The position numbers were made by a program, and so were the translations under genes. Positions 8,368-16,942 of a stretch of DNA of 64,000 nt are shown here, one piece after another. Under the pieces are notes generated by a model. The model ran no database searches and had not been told where the DNA came from. It saw nothing but the letters and a program-made list of their open reading frames with translations. The stretch lies in the NCBI GenBank assembly GCA_020050835.1, contig JAGVKB010000112.1:19041-83040 (forward strand), read 5' to 3'. Every line of letters starts with the position of its first letter. Position 1 is the first letter of the stretch. This DNA comes from Candidatus Obscuribacterales bacterium. GTDB taxonomy: Bacteria; Cyanobacteriota; Vampirovibrionia; Obscuribacterales; Obscuribacteraceae.

Positions 8368-9834
8368 ATGCGCATTAAGCTGCCACTGGCGTGCGCAGCA
8401 CTGTTTGCTGCCGCCATTACTACTGGTATCAATCTTAGGGAACATAGTCCGACAGCTCAAGCTGCTTCGCAATGCAAGGAGGTCGAGCTCCGCTTGGATA
8501 GAGCGTTAGCAGTCGGATTACCTAGCCTGCCCAGTCACCCCAGTCTTACCGGTCAGGCAAAGGCGGTTCCTTTCAAGACGCCCAAGCTAGAAGGCTGGAT
8601 AGTGAAATTCGGTGGTAGTAGACCGATTGCCACGCCAGCCTATGCCGATGGCATGATCTTTGTCGGTGGAGGCTATGGCTCTCACGAATTTTTCGCCCTC
8701 GACGCGCTGACCGGCAGGCAGGTTTGGAAGGTAAACACCAGCGACGACGGACCCACGGCGGCAGTGGTTGAAGGAGGCTTTGTCGCATTCAACACTGAGA
8801 GCTGCACTGTCTACGTGGTCGAGGAGCGAACCGGTAAAATAGCCTGGCAAGAGTGGCTAGGAGACCCACTTATGAGCCAGCCGGCAATTGCAAAGGGACG
8901 ATTGTATATGGCCTATCCTGGTGGACAGCGAGGACATGGCCAGAGCGGGCACAAACTCCTTTGCGCTGACTTGAAGACCGGTAAGCATCTCTGGGAACAA
9001 CCGATTACCGCCGATGTCATCACTGCACCAGTGATCGAAGGAGAGCAGGTCTTTCTATCCTGCTTCGACGGCACGTCCTTTTGCCTGAATGCCTTTACCG
9101 GTAAGGTTATCTGGAAGAAAACAAGCTCGGCCACAAGTGCGCCGACTATCTCCAACGGGCAGATGATCGTCACCAGGAAGCAGCAGAAAGACACGGTTGA
9201 TTTCGAAGGAATCGAGATTGCAGATTGCCGGCCGGGCATTGCAAATCAACCGAAGATGGTAGCTCTCGCACCAGCGCCCTACTTCAAGGCTGGCGCCGGA
9301 ACACTTTTGCCGACAGCTTCCCAAGTCAATCTGGATGCTGCGGTTGGCTTCGCTGGCGGCGCGCCACCGGCCGCCGGCATGAGCGAAGCGGCCGGGAATG
9401 TCGGTGTCAGCACAGTAGCCGGCGGCTGGGCATATCAAGGTTCGCGAGCTCAAATACACGAAGGGCAAATTATCAATGCTCAAGGTGATCTCCTTAATTG
9501 CTACAGCGCCAGCAGCGGTAAGGTAGCCTGGCAGGCAAGAGCGAAAGGAAGCAAAATGAAGGCTGAATCGCAAGTATTTGCCCCGCCCGCCCTCGGCAAA
9601 CAGAACTTGTATCTGCTTAGCGCTGATGGTCATGTAGTCTCTATCAACCAAAAGACCGGCAACGTGAATTTCATGTACTCGTTGAATCAACCGATGGCCT
9701 TTCAACCAGCTCTCGCGTTGGGAAACATCTATATCGGCACCAACAACGGCATGCTCATCTGCCTGAAAACAGGCGACACGGACGCGGACGGCTGGACCGC
9801 CTGGGGCGGCAATGCCCAGCACAACAAGAAGTAA
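8368..9834 (+). CDS. Exported PQQ-like beta-propeller repeat protein
   Basis: Signal peptide at 1-33 (MRIKLPLACAALFAAAITTG), then repeated blades with the WxxxT/AxTGKxxW pattern: FALDALTGRQVWK, YVVEERTGKIAWQ, LCADLKTGKHLWE, CLNAFTGKVIWK, NCYSASSGKVAWQ, SINQKTGNVNFMY and ICLKTGD. These are PQQ-type or BamB-like WD-style blades, usually a protein-binding propeller rather than a true quinoprotein; I see no dehydrogenase residues. The ATG at 8368 has a GGAG SD at 8357-8360, whereas the upstream ATG at 8314 adds a basic tail before the signal peptide and is rejected. A Gly/Ala-rich insertion (about 345-380) interrupts the blades. Confidence 0.88.
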   Translation: MRIKLPLACAALFAAAITTGINLREHSPTAQAASQCKEVELRLDRALAVGLPSLPSHPSLTGQAKAVPFKTPKLEGWIVKFGGSRPIATPAYADGMIFVGGGYGSHEFFALDALTGRQVWKVNTSDDGPTAAVVEGGFVAFNTESCTVYVVEERTGKIAWQEWLGDPLMSQPAIAKGRLYMAYPGGQRGHGQSGHKLLCADLKTGKHLWEQPITADVITAPVIEGEQVFLSCFDGTSFCLNAFTGKVIWKKTSSATSAPTISNGQMIVTRKQQKDTVDFEGIEIADCRPGIANQPKMVALAPAPYFKAGAGTLLPTASQVNLDAAVGFAGGAPPAAGMSEAAGNVGVSTVAGGWAYQGSRAQIHEGQIINAQGDLLNCYSASSGKVAWQARAKGSKMKAESQVFAPPALGKQNLYLLSADGHVVSINQKTGNVNFMYSLNQPMAFQPALALGNIYIGTNNGMLICLKTGDTDADGWTAWGGNAQHNKK

Positions 9835-10266
9835 ACGCTCAGGTCAGTTGACCTAGCCTTCTTGATCGAGGACGAAGGAGTGATTGTAGTAATTACCGAT
9901 TCTGAAAGTAAGCTCGACTCTAACCATTGCCCGGCAAGCCTGCTTGAAAGCTCCGTCGGGGCGCCTTGCGAGCTAATGAGTGATTCTCCCATTGACTCCG
10001 AGATGTTATTGTTTTAACGTTTCGATCGGTGGAGCTGGACACCGATTTTTGACCGCATACTGCCCTGTCAGGGTCGTTGCGACTCGGTCAAGGAGCGATG
10101 ATGACCAGCCTGCAAAACTTTCTAAAAATCTTGATGTGCGCCCTATCAAACGATGGTGGAATGGTCGGTCAATATGCAGCTGCTCCAAGCAGTCTGAGCA
10201 TACGACGCGGAGCAAAGCCTGAATCATCGCGGGTATGGGCAGCGACGACTCGGAGGAGTTCTTTGA
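9835..10266. other. Intergenic region, mostly featureless
   Basis: About 430 bases between the beta-propeller and the Trp-motif protein. A short hairpin (AGGTCA/TGACCT, 9841-9854) follows the propeller stop, without a T-run. A possible small gene begins at ATG 10098/10101 behind AAGGAG (10090-10095) and would end at 10280, coding about 60 residues (TSLQNFLKILMCALSNDGG). It overlaps the next start and has no recognisable family, so it is not called. Otherwise nothing is seen. Confidence 0.5.
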
Positions 10267-10629
10267 ATGTCAGACGCTGAAAAGACGGTCACTAAGAACA
10301 AGCACCATGAAAGAGCATCTTCTATGCACCAGTGGTTCTGGCAAGATTTCACCTTACTTCCGCCAGAACGTCTCGAACCGCACGAGCAAACCAACCGGCT
10401 GGCAGCCAAACATTCCTTCTGGGGCGACATCGCTCACACGGTTCAAGACTTCAGCAGAGTAGCCGGCGTAGGGGCCGTCAATCTTCACCAATGGTTCTGG
10501 AAAGACTTTGTGCTATCACCACGCACGCAGGGAGCACATCGGCACGACACTCACCGAGAAGACGTCCAATGGTGTTGGGAACAATGCATCGTAGCCACAC
10601 ACGAACCGCTCAAAGAAGGAGTGGACTAA
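10267..10629 (+). CDS. Small protein with repeated HQWFWxDF motifs, function unknown
   Basis: 120 residues, no signal peptide or membrane segment, rich in His and Trp. The motif HQWFWQDFTL (residues 21-30) recurs as HQWFWKDFVL (74-83), and a weaker third copy is VQWCWEQC (100-107); FWGD at 51-54 may be another remnant. The spacing between the two strong copies is 53 residues, suggesting an internal duplication. A strong SD (GGAGGAG, 10251-10257) precedes the ATG. The stop codon overlaps the stop of the convergent peptidase gene (10626-10629). No known family is recognised; an intracellular binding protein is a guess. Confidence 0.72.
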   Translation: MSDAEKTVTKNKHHERASSMHQWFWQDFTLLPPERLEPHEQTNRLAAKHSFWGDIAHTVQDFSRVAGVGAVNLHQWFWKDFVLSPRTQGAHRHDTHREDVQWCWEQCIVATHEPLKEGVD

Positions 10630-12623
10630 GACTTGCGCTTCGCTGCGGCCGGCGTCTCCGCCTGCTGGGTAGCAGACACTCCGGCAAAGGAAGACGCAAA
10701 GAACTCGGCAATTTTCTTGTAGAGCTTACGCTGATTCTTGGGCTTGCCGATTCCGTGTCCTTCATCCTTAAACGCGAGCACTTCGTAACCGATATGCTTG
10801 TCGTCCAAAGCTGTTTTCACGTCTGTGACGTTCTTTGGCGTAACATTGGGATCTTTGAGACCTTGAACAATCAATAGTCTGCCCTTTATATCCGAAACGA
10901 AATTGATCGGAGAGCGCTCTCTGTATCGCTCAGGCACCTGAGCAGGCGATCCACCCATCATCTCCTCACTATAGGGTCGAAGGTCTGGACGGGTGGTTTC
11001 ATAATCTACAACGAGATCGGTCATGCCGCAGATGGGCGCGGCAGCAGCCACCATATCCGGGGAAAAGTGCGTGATTGCCCACCAGCAGCTATAGCCACCA
11101 TATGAAGTACCAGTCACACCGACCTTTCCCGATGCGGCGATGCCATCGGCAATCAACGCCTTTATGCCGGAGATAATATCCTCCTGCTCCTTGCCTCCCC
11201 AACCATCCTTCTTGATGGACTCCCGAAACTCCATGCCATATCCGCTGCTGCCACGATAATTTGGATCCAGCACATTGAATCCGCGTTGGACATAATATTG
11301 AATCTCTATATCGAGTGAATCCTCGCTATGCGCGGTCGGACCGCCATGAATTACCACAATCGTGCCGACAGGACTCTTCGCTCGATACAGCCAGCCATGC
11401 ACTTTCAATCCATCCACCGATTGCCAAGAGTATTCTCCGGCCGGTGTCAGGTCATCTGGTTTCAAACTCGTGCGCTCCCAGATTCGAGTAACGCTTTTTA
11501 CGTTGTCGTCCCTCCAACTCTCCAGCGGAAAGGCAACCAAGTCAGCCGGCTGCTTGGAGCTGTAATGGATACCGACCCATCTCCCATTTCCGATCGGAGC
11601 ATAGGGAGTCAGGTTGCCTTTCACGGTCGGAAACGGAGTCTCGACTTTCGAATCAACATTCAGTAGCGATGACTTGATGCGTGCTTTGTCAATCTCCAGA
11701 ATTACCGCTTCTTCGCTTCCGAATGGAACATATGCACCTTCGATATTGCGCTTGGGATCATCGATCAACCATTTGGTCGTGTTCATCAGCGTGTCATAGA
11801 CTCCGACGCGATGATAAGTGTTGTTTTCAGCCAGGAATATGACCCGCCTACCATCGGGAAACCAACCGGCATGCACCTTTACTTTCGCGCCGAAATTGAG
11901 TATCTCACGATCGCCATTTCCGTCTATATCCACCAACCAGATTTGCTGGCCGGAAGGGTCGAGATCGTTGCGGTTATAGAGAATCAACGTTCCTTGCGGA
12001 TTTAAATCCGGTACGACATAGCCAGCCTTTTTCGGTTTGGCTAGTGCTTTTTTTTCACCGCTTTCAAGATCGTCGCGGTAAATCCAAGTTTCTTCCTGCT
12101 CCTTAGCCGATTTAAAATCATAATTGGCACCATACACTAACCAGCGACGATTCGGGTGAAGGTCTCCACCGCGCAAGAAAAAGTCCGGATGAGGCTTTGT
12201 AATTGGAACCAACAGAGGCTGCTTATCTATGTCGATGCGAAACAGCTGTTCTCGCTCGTCACCATCATTGTCCTGGGAAACTATGATGGATTTGCTGTCC
12301 ATCGTCCAAGAGACAAGCATTGTATCCTGCCTGCTATGGGTCAGCCGAACCGGTGGTGTTGAGCCATCCGATGGCGCAAGATAAATGTCGGCATTTGGTC
12401 CGGTTCTAAACCAGCTCCAGGCGACCCATTTGCCGTCAGGCGAAACTTCGCAGGCAGACAATCCCGGAAGTTTTAAGAGTGTGTCCAGGTATCGAATAGA
12501 CATGTTCTTGGAATTTTCCTCTACTGGTTGCTTGGACGCTGCCGTAGCCGCTGCCGGCAGCAAACAGAGCAGCAGACATTGAAAGATGCCTGCTCGAATG
12601 AATAATCCGATGGAAAGTTGCAA
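10626..12623 (-). CDS. S9-family prolyl oligopeptidase-like peptidase (exported)
   Basis: Signal peptide at about 10-28, a beta-propeller at about 45-370 (TolB/DPP-type strands such as KWVAWSWFRTGPNADIYLAPSDG), and a C-terminal alpha/beta-hydrolase domain at about 390-650. The nucleophile Ser is in GTSYGGYS, the Asp in QGLKDPNVT and the His in KDEGHGIGKP. This is the dipeptidyl aminopeptidase/acylaminoacyl peptidase pattern, which cleaves short peptides, probably in the periplasm. The 665-residue length is usual. The C-terminus ends in an Ala/Lys-rich tail. Its stop codon overlaps that of the small plus-strand gene. Confidence 0.9.
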   Translation of the reverse strand: MQLSIGLFIRAGIFQCLLLCLLPAAATAASKQPVEENSKNMSIRYLDTLLKLPGLSACEVSPDGKWVAWSWFRTGPNADIYLAPSDGSTPPVRLTHSRQDTMLVSWTMDSKSIIVSQDNDGDEREQLFRIDIDKQPLLVPITKPHPDFFLRGGDLHPNRRWLVYGANYDFKSAKEQEETWIYRDDLESGEKKALAKPKKAGYVVPDLNPQGTLILYNRNDLDPSGQQIWLVDIDGNGDREILNFGAKVKVHAGWFPDGRRVIFLAENNTYHRVGVYDTLMNTTKWLIDDPKRNIEGAYVPFGSEEAVILEIDKARIKSSLLNVDSKVETPFPTVKGNLTPYAPIGNGRWVGIHYSSKQPADLVAFPLESWRDDNVKSVTRIWERTSLKPDDLTPAGEYSWQSVDGLKVHGWLYRAKSPVGTIVVIHGGPTAHSEDSLDIEIQYYVQRGFNVLDPNYRGSSGYGMEFRESIKKDGWGGKEQEDIISGIKALIADGIAASGKVGVTGTSYGGYSCWWAITHFSPDMVAAAAPICGMTDLVVDYETTRPDLRPYSEEMMGGSPAQVPERYRERSPINFVSDIKGRLLIVQGLKDPNVTPKNVTDVKTALDDKHIGYEVLAFKDEGHGIGKPKNQRKLYKKIAEFFASSFAGVSATQQAETPAAAKRKS

Positions 12624-12826
12624 AGGTTATTGCTCTCCGAACAATCTGACCGTTTCATCCATTGTAACTGTTTGAATCGTTCACTTAGTCAAGCGGGCGA
12701 TGCACGGCTGCGCCCATCCAGGTGGAAGGACCGACATCTACGAATAGTCACCGGTGGTATCGCCATAAACCAACGGTCACCAAAGATGGTATCGCGCCTG
12801 AAATGAACCAGGACGGGAATTTGAGA

Positions 12827-13486
12827 TCAGTACTTTACAGAACAACCGTAAGACTTCGTGCTTGCAACCGAAATCGGCTTACCGGCGAGCGCCTCATCGA
12901 GTGCGGACGATACGAAGTTCTTGGCTCCGGCAACATCGGAGACATCGGTTGATACCTTATCGTCGATCGCTCCGCTGTAGACTAGCACGCCCTTTTTATC
13001 GATGACGAACATATGCGGAGTCGTTTTGGCACCGTATGCTCTGCCCACGCTTCCATCGAGATCAAGCAGATACGCGGTCGGATAAGCACTCTTTTCCTTG
13101 AGCGCCTGATTGATCTCATCGGGAGCCAAATGACCTTGCTTGCCGGGAGCGGACGAGTTGACTGAAAGCCAGATCACACCTTTAGCTGCGTAATTCTTCT
13201 GAAGCTTCTGCATGTTTTGGCTTTCATAGTGCTTCTTAACGAATGGACATCCGTAATTGACCCATTCAAGGACAACGAATTTGCCCTGATAGTCCGACAA
13301 TGAATGTTTCTTGCCTTTGGAGTCGGCAAGCGTGAAAGCCGGAGCCGGCTTTCCGGTGACAGCTTGCGACTGCGCAGCAACAGGCTTAGCCTGCTCGCTT
13401 GTCGAGGAGGGGGTTGCAAAGACCGCCATCCCGAATGCTCCAGCAACCGCCATAGCTGAAATCATAACCATCGCTTTCTTGTTCAT
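12827..13486 (-). CDS. Exported thioredoxin-fold (AhpC/TSA-type redoxin) protein
   Basis: About 219 residues with a signal peptide (AMVMISAMAVAGAFGMAVFA), then a redoxin domain: PAPAFTLADSKGKKHSLSDYQGKFVVLEWVNYGCPFVKKHY. The active-site motif is GCPFVKK with a single Cys, unlike the CxxC of thioredoxins, so peroxiredoxin-like or thiol-independent chemistry is possible. A second pattern, AYGAKTTPHMFVIDKKG, supplies the cis-Pro loop. Start set at 13486 (MNKKAMVM) because GGAG lies just upstream; the longer ORF starting at 13588 has a 34-residue non-conserved extension. The C-terminus has an isolated Cys (SYGCSVKY). Confidence 0.87.
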   Translation of the reverse strand: MNKKAMVMISAMAVAGAFGMAVFATPSSTSEQAKPVAAQSQAVTGKPAPAFTLADSKGKKHSLSDYQGKFVVLEWVNYGCPFVKKHYESQNMQKLQKNYAAKGVIWLSVNSSAPGKQGHLAPDEINQALKEKSAYPTAYLLDLDGSVGRAYGAKTTPHMFVIDKKGVLVYSGAIDDKVSTDVSDVAGAKNFVSSALDEALAGKPISVASTKSYGCSVKY

Positions 13487-13660
13487 AGCAATCTCCGTGA
13501 AAAATTTCAGTCGTCTTGAATAGGTTGGACGACGAGCAAACAAAAAGGTTCGAAGATCATCTACGGTTCGGGCCGAGAAAGTCAACAATTAAAGAAGCTA
13601 TACTGAAAGATTGTCAGGAGATTCATTCTGTCTTACTCGCTCGGACTTCATACACATAAT

Positions 13661-15190
13661 ATGAATCGCAAAGAACCGGTATTGGTTACTGGCGCAACCG
13701 GTTATGTCGGTGCAAGGCTGGTGCCCCGGCTGCTGGAGGCAGGCTATCGTGTGCGCGCCTGCGGCCGAACGCTGGACAAACTGAAATGTCGCCCATGGTC
13801 TGAACATCCCAATCTAGAGCTTGTAGTGGCCGATGCGCTGGATAGCGATTCGATGGCAGGAGCCGCTCGCGGCTGCTGGGCCGCCTTTTATCTCGTACAC
13901 TCGATGAACTCTCATTGCCGGGACTTTGCCGGCGCCGACAGGCAGGCTGCTCACAATATGGTGGCCGCCGCAGAAGCTGGTGGGATAGAGCGCATCATTT
14001 ATCTAGGAGGCTTGGGAGAGGACAGCCGCAACCTGAGTAAGCACCTGCAATCGCGCACTGAAGTCGCAAAAATTTTGAAAGCCGGCAAGATTCCAGTAAC
14101 CGTGCTAAGAGCAGCAATGATTCTCGGCTCCGGCAGCGCGTCATTCGAGATACTGCGCTATCTGGTCGACCGGTTACCCTTGATGATCGCCCCACGCTGG
14201 GTAGACACGGACTCCCAGCCAATCGCCATCCGCAATGTCTTAAGGTATCTCACTGGTTGCCTCGAACAAGAAGAGACTATCGGCAATACCTTTGACATCG
14301 GCGGACCGGAAATCCTTTCCTACCGCCGGCTGATGGAGATCTACGCCGAAGAAGCCAAGCTGTCCAAACGCCTGATCATCGGAGTACCTTTCTTTACGCC
14401 CCGCCTGAGCTCATATTGGATTCACCTGGTAACTCCCGTGCCGGCCTCAATCGCCCAACCGCTAGCGGAAGGATTGCGCAATCCGGTTGTTTGCAAGGAC
14501 AATCGACTCAATCAGATTGTCGAGCAGGAGTTGCTGGACTGCCGGCAAGCAATTCGCCTGGCCCTGGAGCGAATTCAGCATCAGCAAGTGGAGAGTCACT
14601 GGACTGATGCGAGTGCAGCGCCGAAGGCGGAGTGGAGCGCTGCCGGAGACCCGCTATGGTCTGGGGGCACCGTCTATGAGGACAGGCGCCGAATCGTGAT
14701 TCATGCTACACCGGAGGAAATTTGGAAGCCGATTGTGCGGGTGGGCGGGCGGACCGGCTGGTACTACGGCAACTGGCTGTGGCGGTTGCGCGGATTATTA
14801 GACAAATTGTCCGGCGGCGTCGGGCTCACCCGAGGACGCCGCCATGAAAGCGAGCTGCAGATGGGTGATGCGGTGGACTTTTGGCGAGTGTCTGCCGTCG
14901 AGCCGGGCAGGCGCCTGATGCTATCGGCGGAGATGCGACTACCTGGTCAGGCCGCTCTCGAGTTTAAGCTCCGCCAGATTGCAGACAACTTGACCGAGCT
15001 GGAGCAGAGCGCTCACTTCTTGCCATCAGGTCTAAGCGGAATTGTTTATTGGTGGCTTGTCGCGCCGCTTCACTCAATGGTATTCAATGGACTCTTAAGA
15101 GGAATCGCAAGCGCCGCCGGCAAGCAGATCGAAAAGGGGCCGGAGCGAGTAAGAGTCTCAGACGCCCTGCCTAGCAAAGCTCCAAATTGA
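13661..15190 (+). CDS. NAD(P)-binding SDR-type protein with C-terminal DUF2867 domain
   Basis: The N-terminal Rossmann fold (about 5-300) starts with the dinucleotide motif VTGATGYVGARLVPRLL. It is an atypical NmrA/SDR-type protein without a clear YxxxK pair. The C-terminal part (about 330-500) is a DUF2867, START/SRPBCC-like domain with many Trp (WYYGNWLWRLRG, YWWLVAPLHSMVF). Such fusions occur in Cyanobacteria and relatives. Substrate unknown. The ATG at 13661 starts the Rossmann domain directly. It is divergent from the redoxin gene and convergent with the Ser/Thr kinase gene. Confidence 0.88.
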   Translation: MNRKEPVLVTGATGYVGARLVPRLLEAGYRVRACGRTLDKLKCRPWSEHPNLELVVADALDSDSMAGAARGCWAAFYLVHSMNSHCRDFAGADRQAAHNMVAAAEAGGIERIIYLGGLGEDSRNLSKHLQSRTEVAKILKAGKIPVTVLRAAMILGSGSASFEILRYLVDRLPLMIAPRWVDTDSQPIAIRNVLRYLTGCLEQEETIGNTFDIGGPEILSYRRLMEIYAEEAKLSKRLIIGVPFFTPRLSSYWIHLVTPVPASIAQPLAEGLRNPVVCKDNRLNQIVEQELLDCRQAIRLALERIQHQQVESHWTDASAAPKAEWSAAGDPLWSGGTVYEDRRRIVIHATPEEIWKPIVRVGGRTGWYYGNWLWRLRGLLDKLSGGVGLTRGRRHESELQMGDAVDFWRVSAVEPGRRLMLSAEMRLPGQAALEFKLRQIADNLTELEQSAHFLPSGLSGIVYWWLVAPLHSMVFNGLLRGIASAAGKQIEKGPERVRVSDALPSKAPN

Positions 15191-15215
15191 TAAAAGCACA
15201 GGCAGAGCGCCGAAC

Positions 15216-16865
15216 TCAATTAGGCTTGTAGCTTCGACTGCGAGCGAGGTCCGCAAACGGATCATTGTCCTTCGCTCTGAGGGTGTGACTTGGCTGCAAC
15301 GGCATCTGCTTGCTGGCAGATTTCTTGGCTTTGGTCTGGGTAGTTCGCTGTCTAGCCACGCCTAAATCCGGTTTGCTTGCGGAACGGGCAACTTGATCCT
15401 TACTTACCTGACCATTGCCTGTCCGAGTTTTTTTTTCGCCTTGCTCAGCGACCCTGGCAGTGGGCAGGTTGCTGGGTGATTGTTTCTTGGGAGCAGCACC
15501 TTGACTAGGAGCAGCTGCCGGAACGGCAGACTGTTTTAGTGCCGCACCGTCTCTCTTGACCGGTCCCGGTTTGTCGTCGGCTTCAGGAGTAGGCACTACT
15601 GCCGGTGCTTTGTCGGGCAGCTGATGGATAGCCCGAGCGTCAGTCGGGCTTGCCGGTGGATGAGGCGCCGTCAGATTCTTGATTGCGAACCAGGCCAGCG
15701 TTCCGCCGATTGTCACTACCAGTAATACCACTACTGCTGCCACCAAATCCGGCCTTTTCCGCTTGACCGGCACCGGTGGCTTCTTGGCTGGACGCGACGG
15801 CAGCTGGAAGGAATCACCGGGCTGAATCGTAGTTCTGGACTTGGGAACAGCAACTTCCAGATCGCGCTCCAATTCAGCCATACTCTGATGCCGACTTGCA
15901 GGGTCTTTCGCCATCGCCTTCAAGACTACGCTTTCTAACCGTTCTGGAATGTAGAGGTCCGGACGAATCTCTCCGAAGGGCGGCGGAATCTCGCTGAGGT
16001 GCTTTTGCATGGTTTCCACCATCGTCTTGCCTAAGAGCGGCAACCGTCCAGTAAGCGCCTCGTATAAAACCACTCCCATCGAATAGATGTCTGAATACGG
16101 ACCGAGCTTTCTCCCTTCGCACTGCTCTGGGCTCATGTATACGGGGCTACCGCAAACCTCACCGGTTTGAGTAAGTCGCTGTGATTCGGCATCTTCACCG
16201 TCACCGATCAGCTTCGCAACACCAAAATCCACAACCTTGACGAATTCCCGTTCGTCGTCAGTCTCCACCAGCATAATGTTGCCGGGCTTCATATCTCGAT
16301 GAATCACCTTTTCCCGATGCGCATGCTCCAGCGCTCGGCACGCTTGCACAAATATTCTGATTGACCGGTCGACTCCGACATGTCCGTCTTTCTTGATTAC
16401 ATCTGCCAAACTGATCCCTTTTAAGTAGTCCATCACCAAGTAGGGCTGGCCATTTGGGCTAACTCCGAAGTCGAAGAGCGTAATGACATTTGGATGCTTG
16501 AGTTTGCAAGCTGCTCTTGCTTCCTGCTGGAAACGCTTGACGCTCATCGAATCCGATATGAGATCGGCCTTGAGCACTTTGATAGCCACATCCCGGTCCA
16601 TCAACTCGTGCCTGGCTTTATAAACGATGCCCATGCCGCCGTGACCGACTACAGAGTGGATGAAGTAGCGGTCTGCCAGCTTAGTTCCGACCAATGGGTC
16701 CTGAATCAGCGGGATCAGCACCGTGCCGTCATGAGGGCAAGCGGTTACCACGCCAGTAAACTCGCGTCCGCACGACAGGCAAACTTTTCTGGACACTCTA
16801 GTCTGTATCTCTTCAGAGACCACAAATTTACCCTTCACTTCCGAACTCATCTGATAAGCGGACAC
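15216..16865 (-). CDS. Zinc-ribbon Ser/Thr protein kinase, membrane anchored
   Basis: The N-terminal zinc ribbon uses CLSCGREF and CPHDG (residues 29-46). The protein kinase domain spans about 68-330 with a glycine loop (GHGGMGIVYKAR), Lys96 (VAIKVLKA), HRDMKPGNIML, DFGVAKL and GSPVYMSPEQC. A membrane segment lies near 370-390 (LVAAVVVLLVVTIGGTLAWF), followed by a basic, Pro/Lys/Ser-rich tail. It is a PknB-like kinase, all key residues present, so active. The start is probably GTG at 16865; an ATG at 16850 is the alternative. A second kinase of the same style sits at 44049. Substrates unknown. Confidence 0.92.
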   Translation of the reverse strand: MSAYQMSSEVKGKFVVSEEIQTRVSRKVCLSCGREFTGVVTACPHDGTVLIPLIQDPLVGTKLADRYFIHSVVGHGGMGIVYKARHELMDRDVAIKVLKADLISDSMSVKRFQQEARAACKLKHPNVITLFDFGVSPNGQPYLVMDYLKGISLADVIKKDGHVGVDRSIRIFVQACRALEHAHREKVIHRDMKPGNIMLVETDDEREFVKVVDFGVAKLIGDGEDAESQRLTQTGEVCGSPVYMSPEQCEGRKLGPYSDIYSMGVVLYEALTGRLPLLGKTMVETMQKHLSEIPPPFGEIRPDLYIPERLESVVLKAMAKDPASRHQSMAELERDLEVAVPKSRTTIQPGDSFQLPSRPAKKPPVPVKRKRPDLVAAVVVLLVVTIGGTLAWFAIKNLTAPHPPASPTDARAIHQLPDKAPAVVPTPEADDKPGPVKRDGAALKQSAVPAAAPSQGAAPKKQSPSNLPTARVAEQGEKKTRTGNGQVSKDQVARSASKPDLGVARQRTTQTKAKKSASKQMPLQPSHTLRAKDNDPFADLARSRSYKPN

Positions 16866-16942
16866 GCATCAGCCTTAAGCAACATTAATTTACCCGCACC
16901 AGACGGTTGGTAATCATCGTTTGCAGCTACTGTTTTAGTCGC

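Noticed and set aside
9055..9822. Minus-strand ORF of 255 codons opposite the beta-propeller gene
   Set aside because: No recognisable domain; the plus-strand propeller repeats explain the region.
10077..10280. Small plus-strand ORF upstream of the Trp-motif protein
   Set aside because: It has an AAGGAG near its internal ATG but overlaps the next start and has a low-quality, basic C-terminus; mentioned in the gap entry only.
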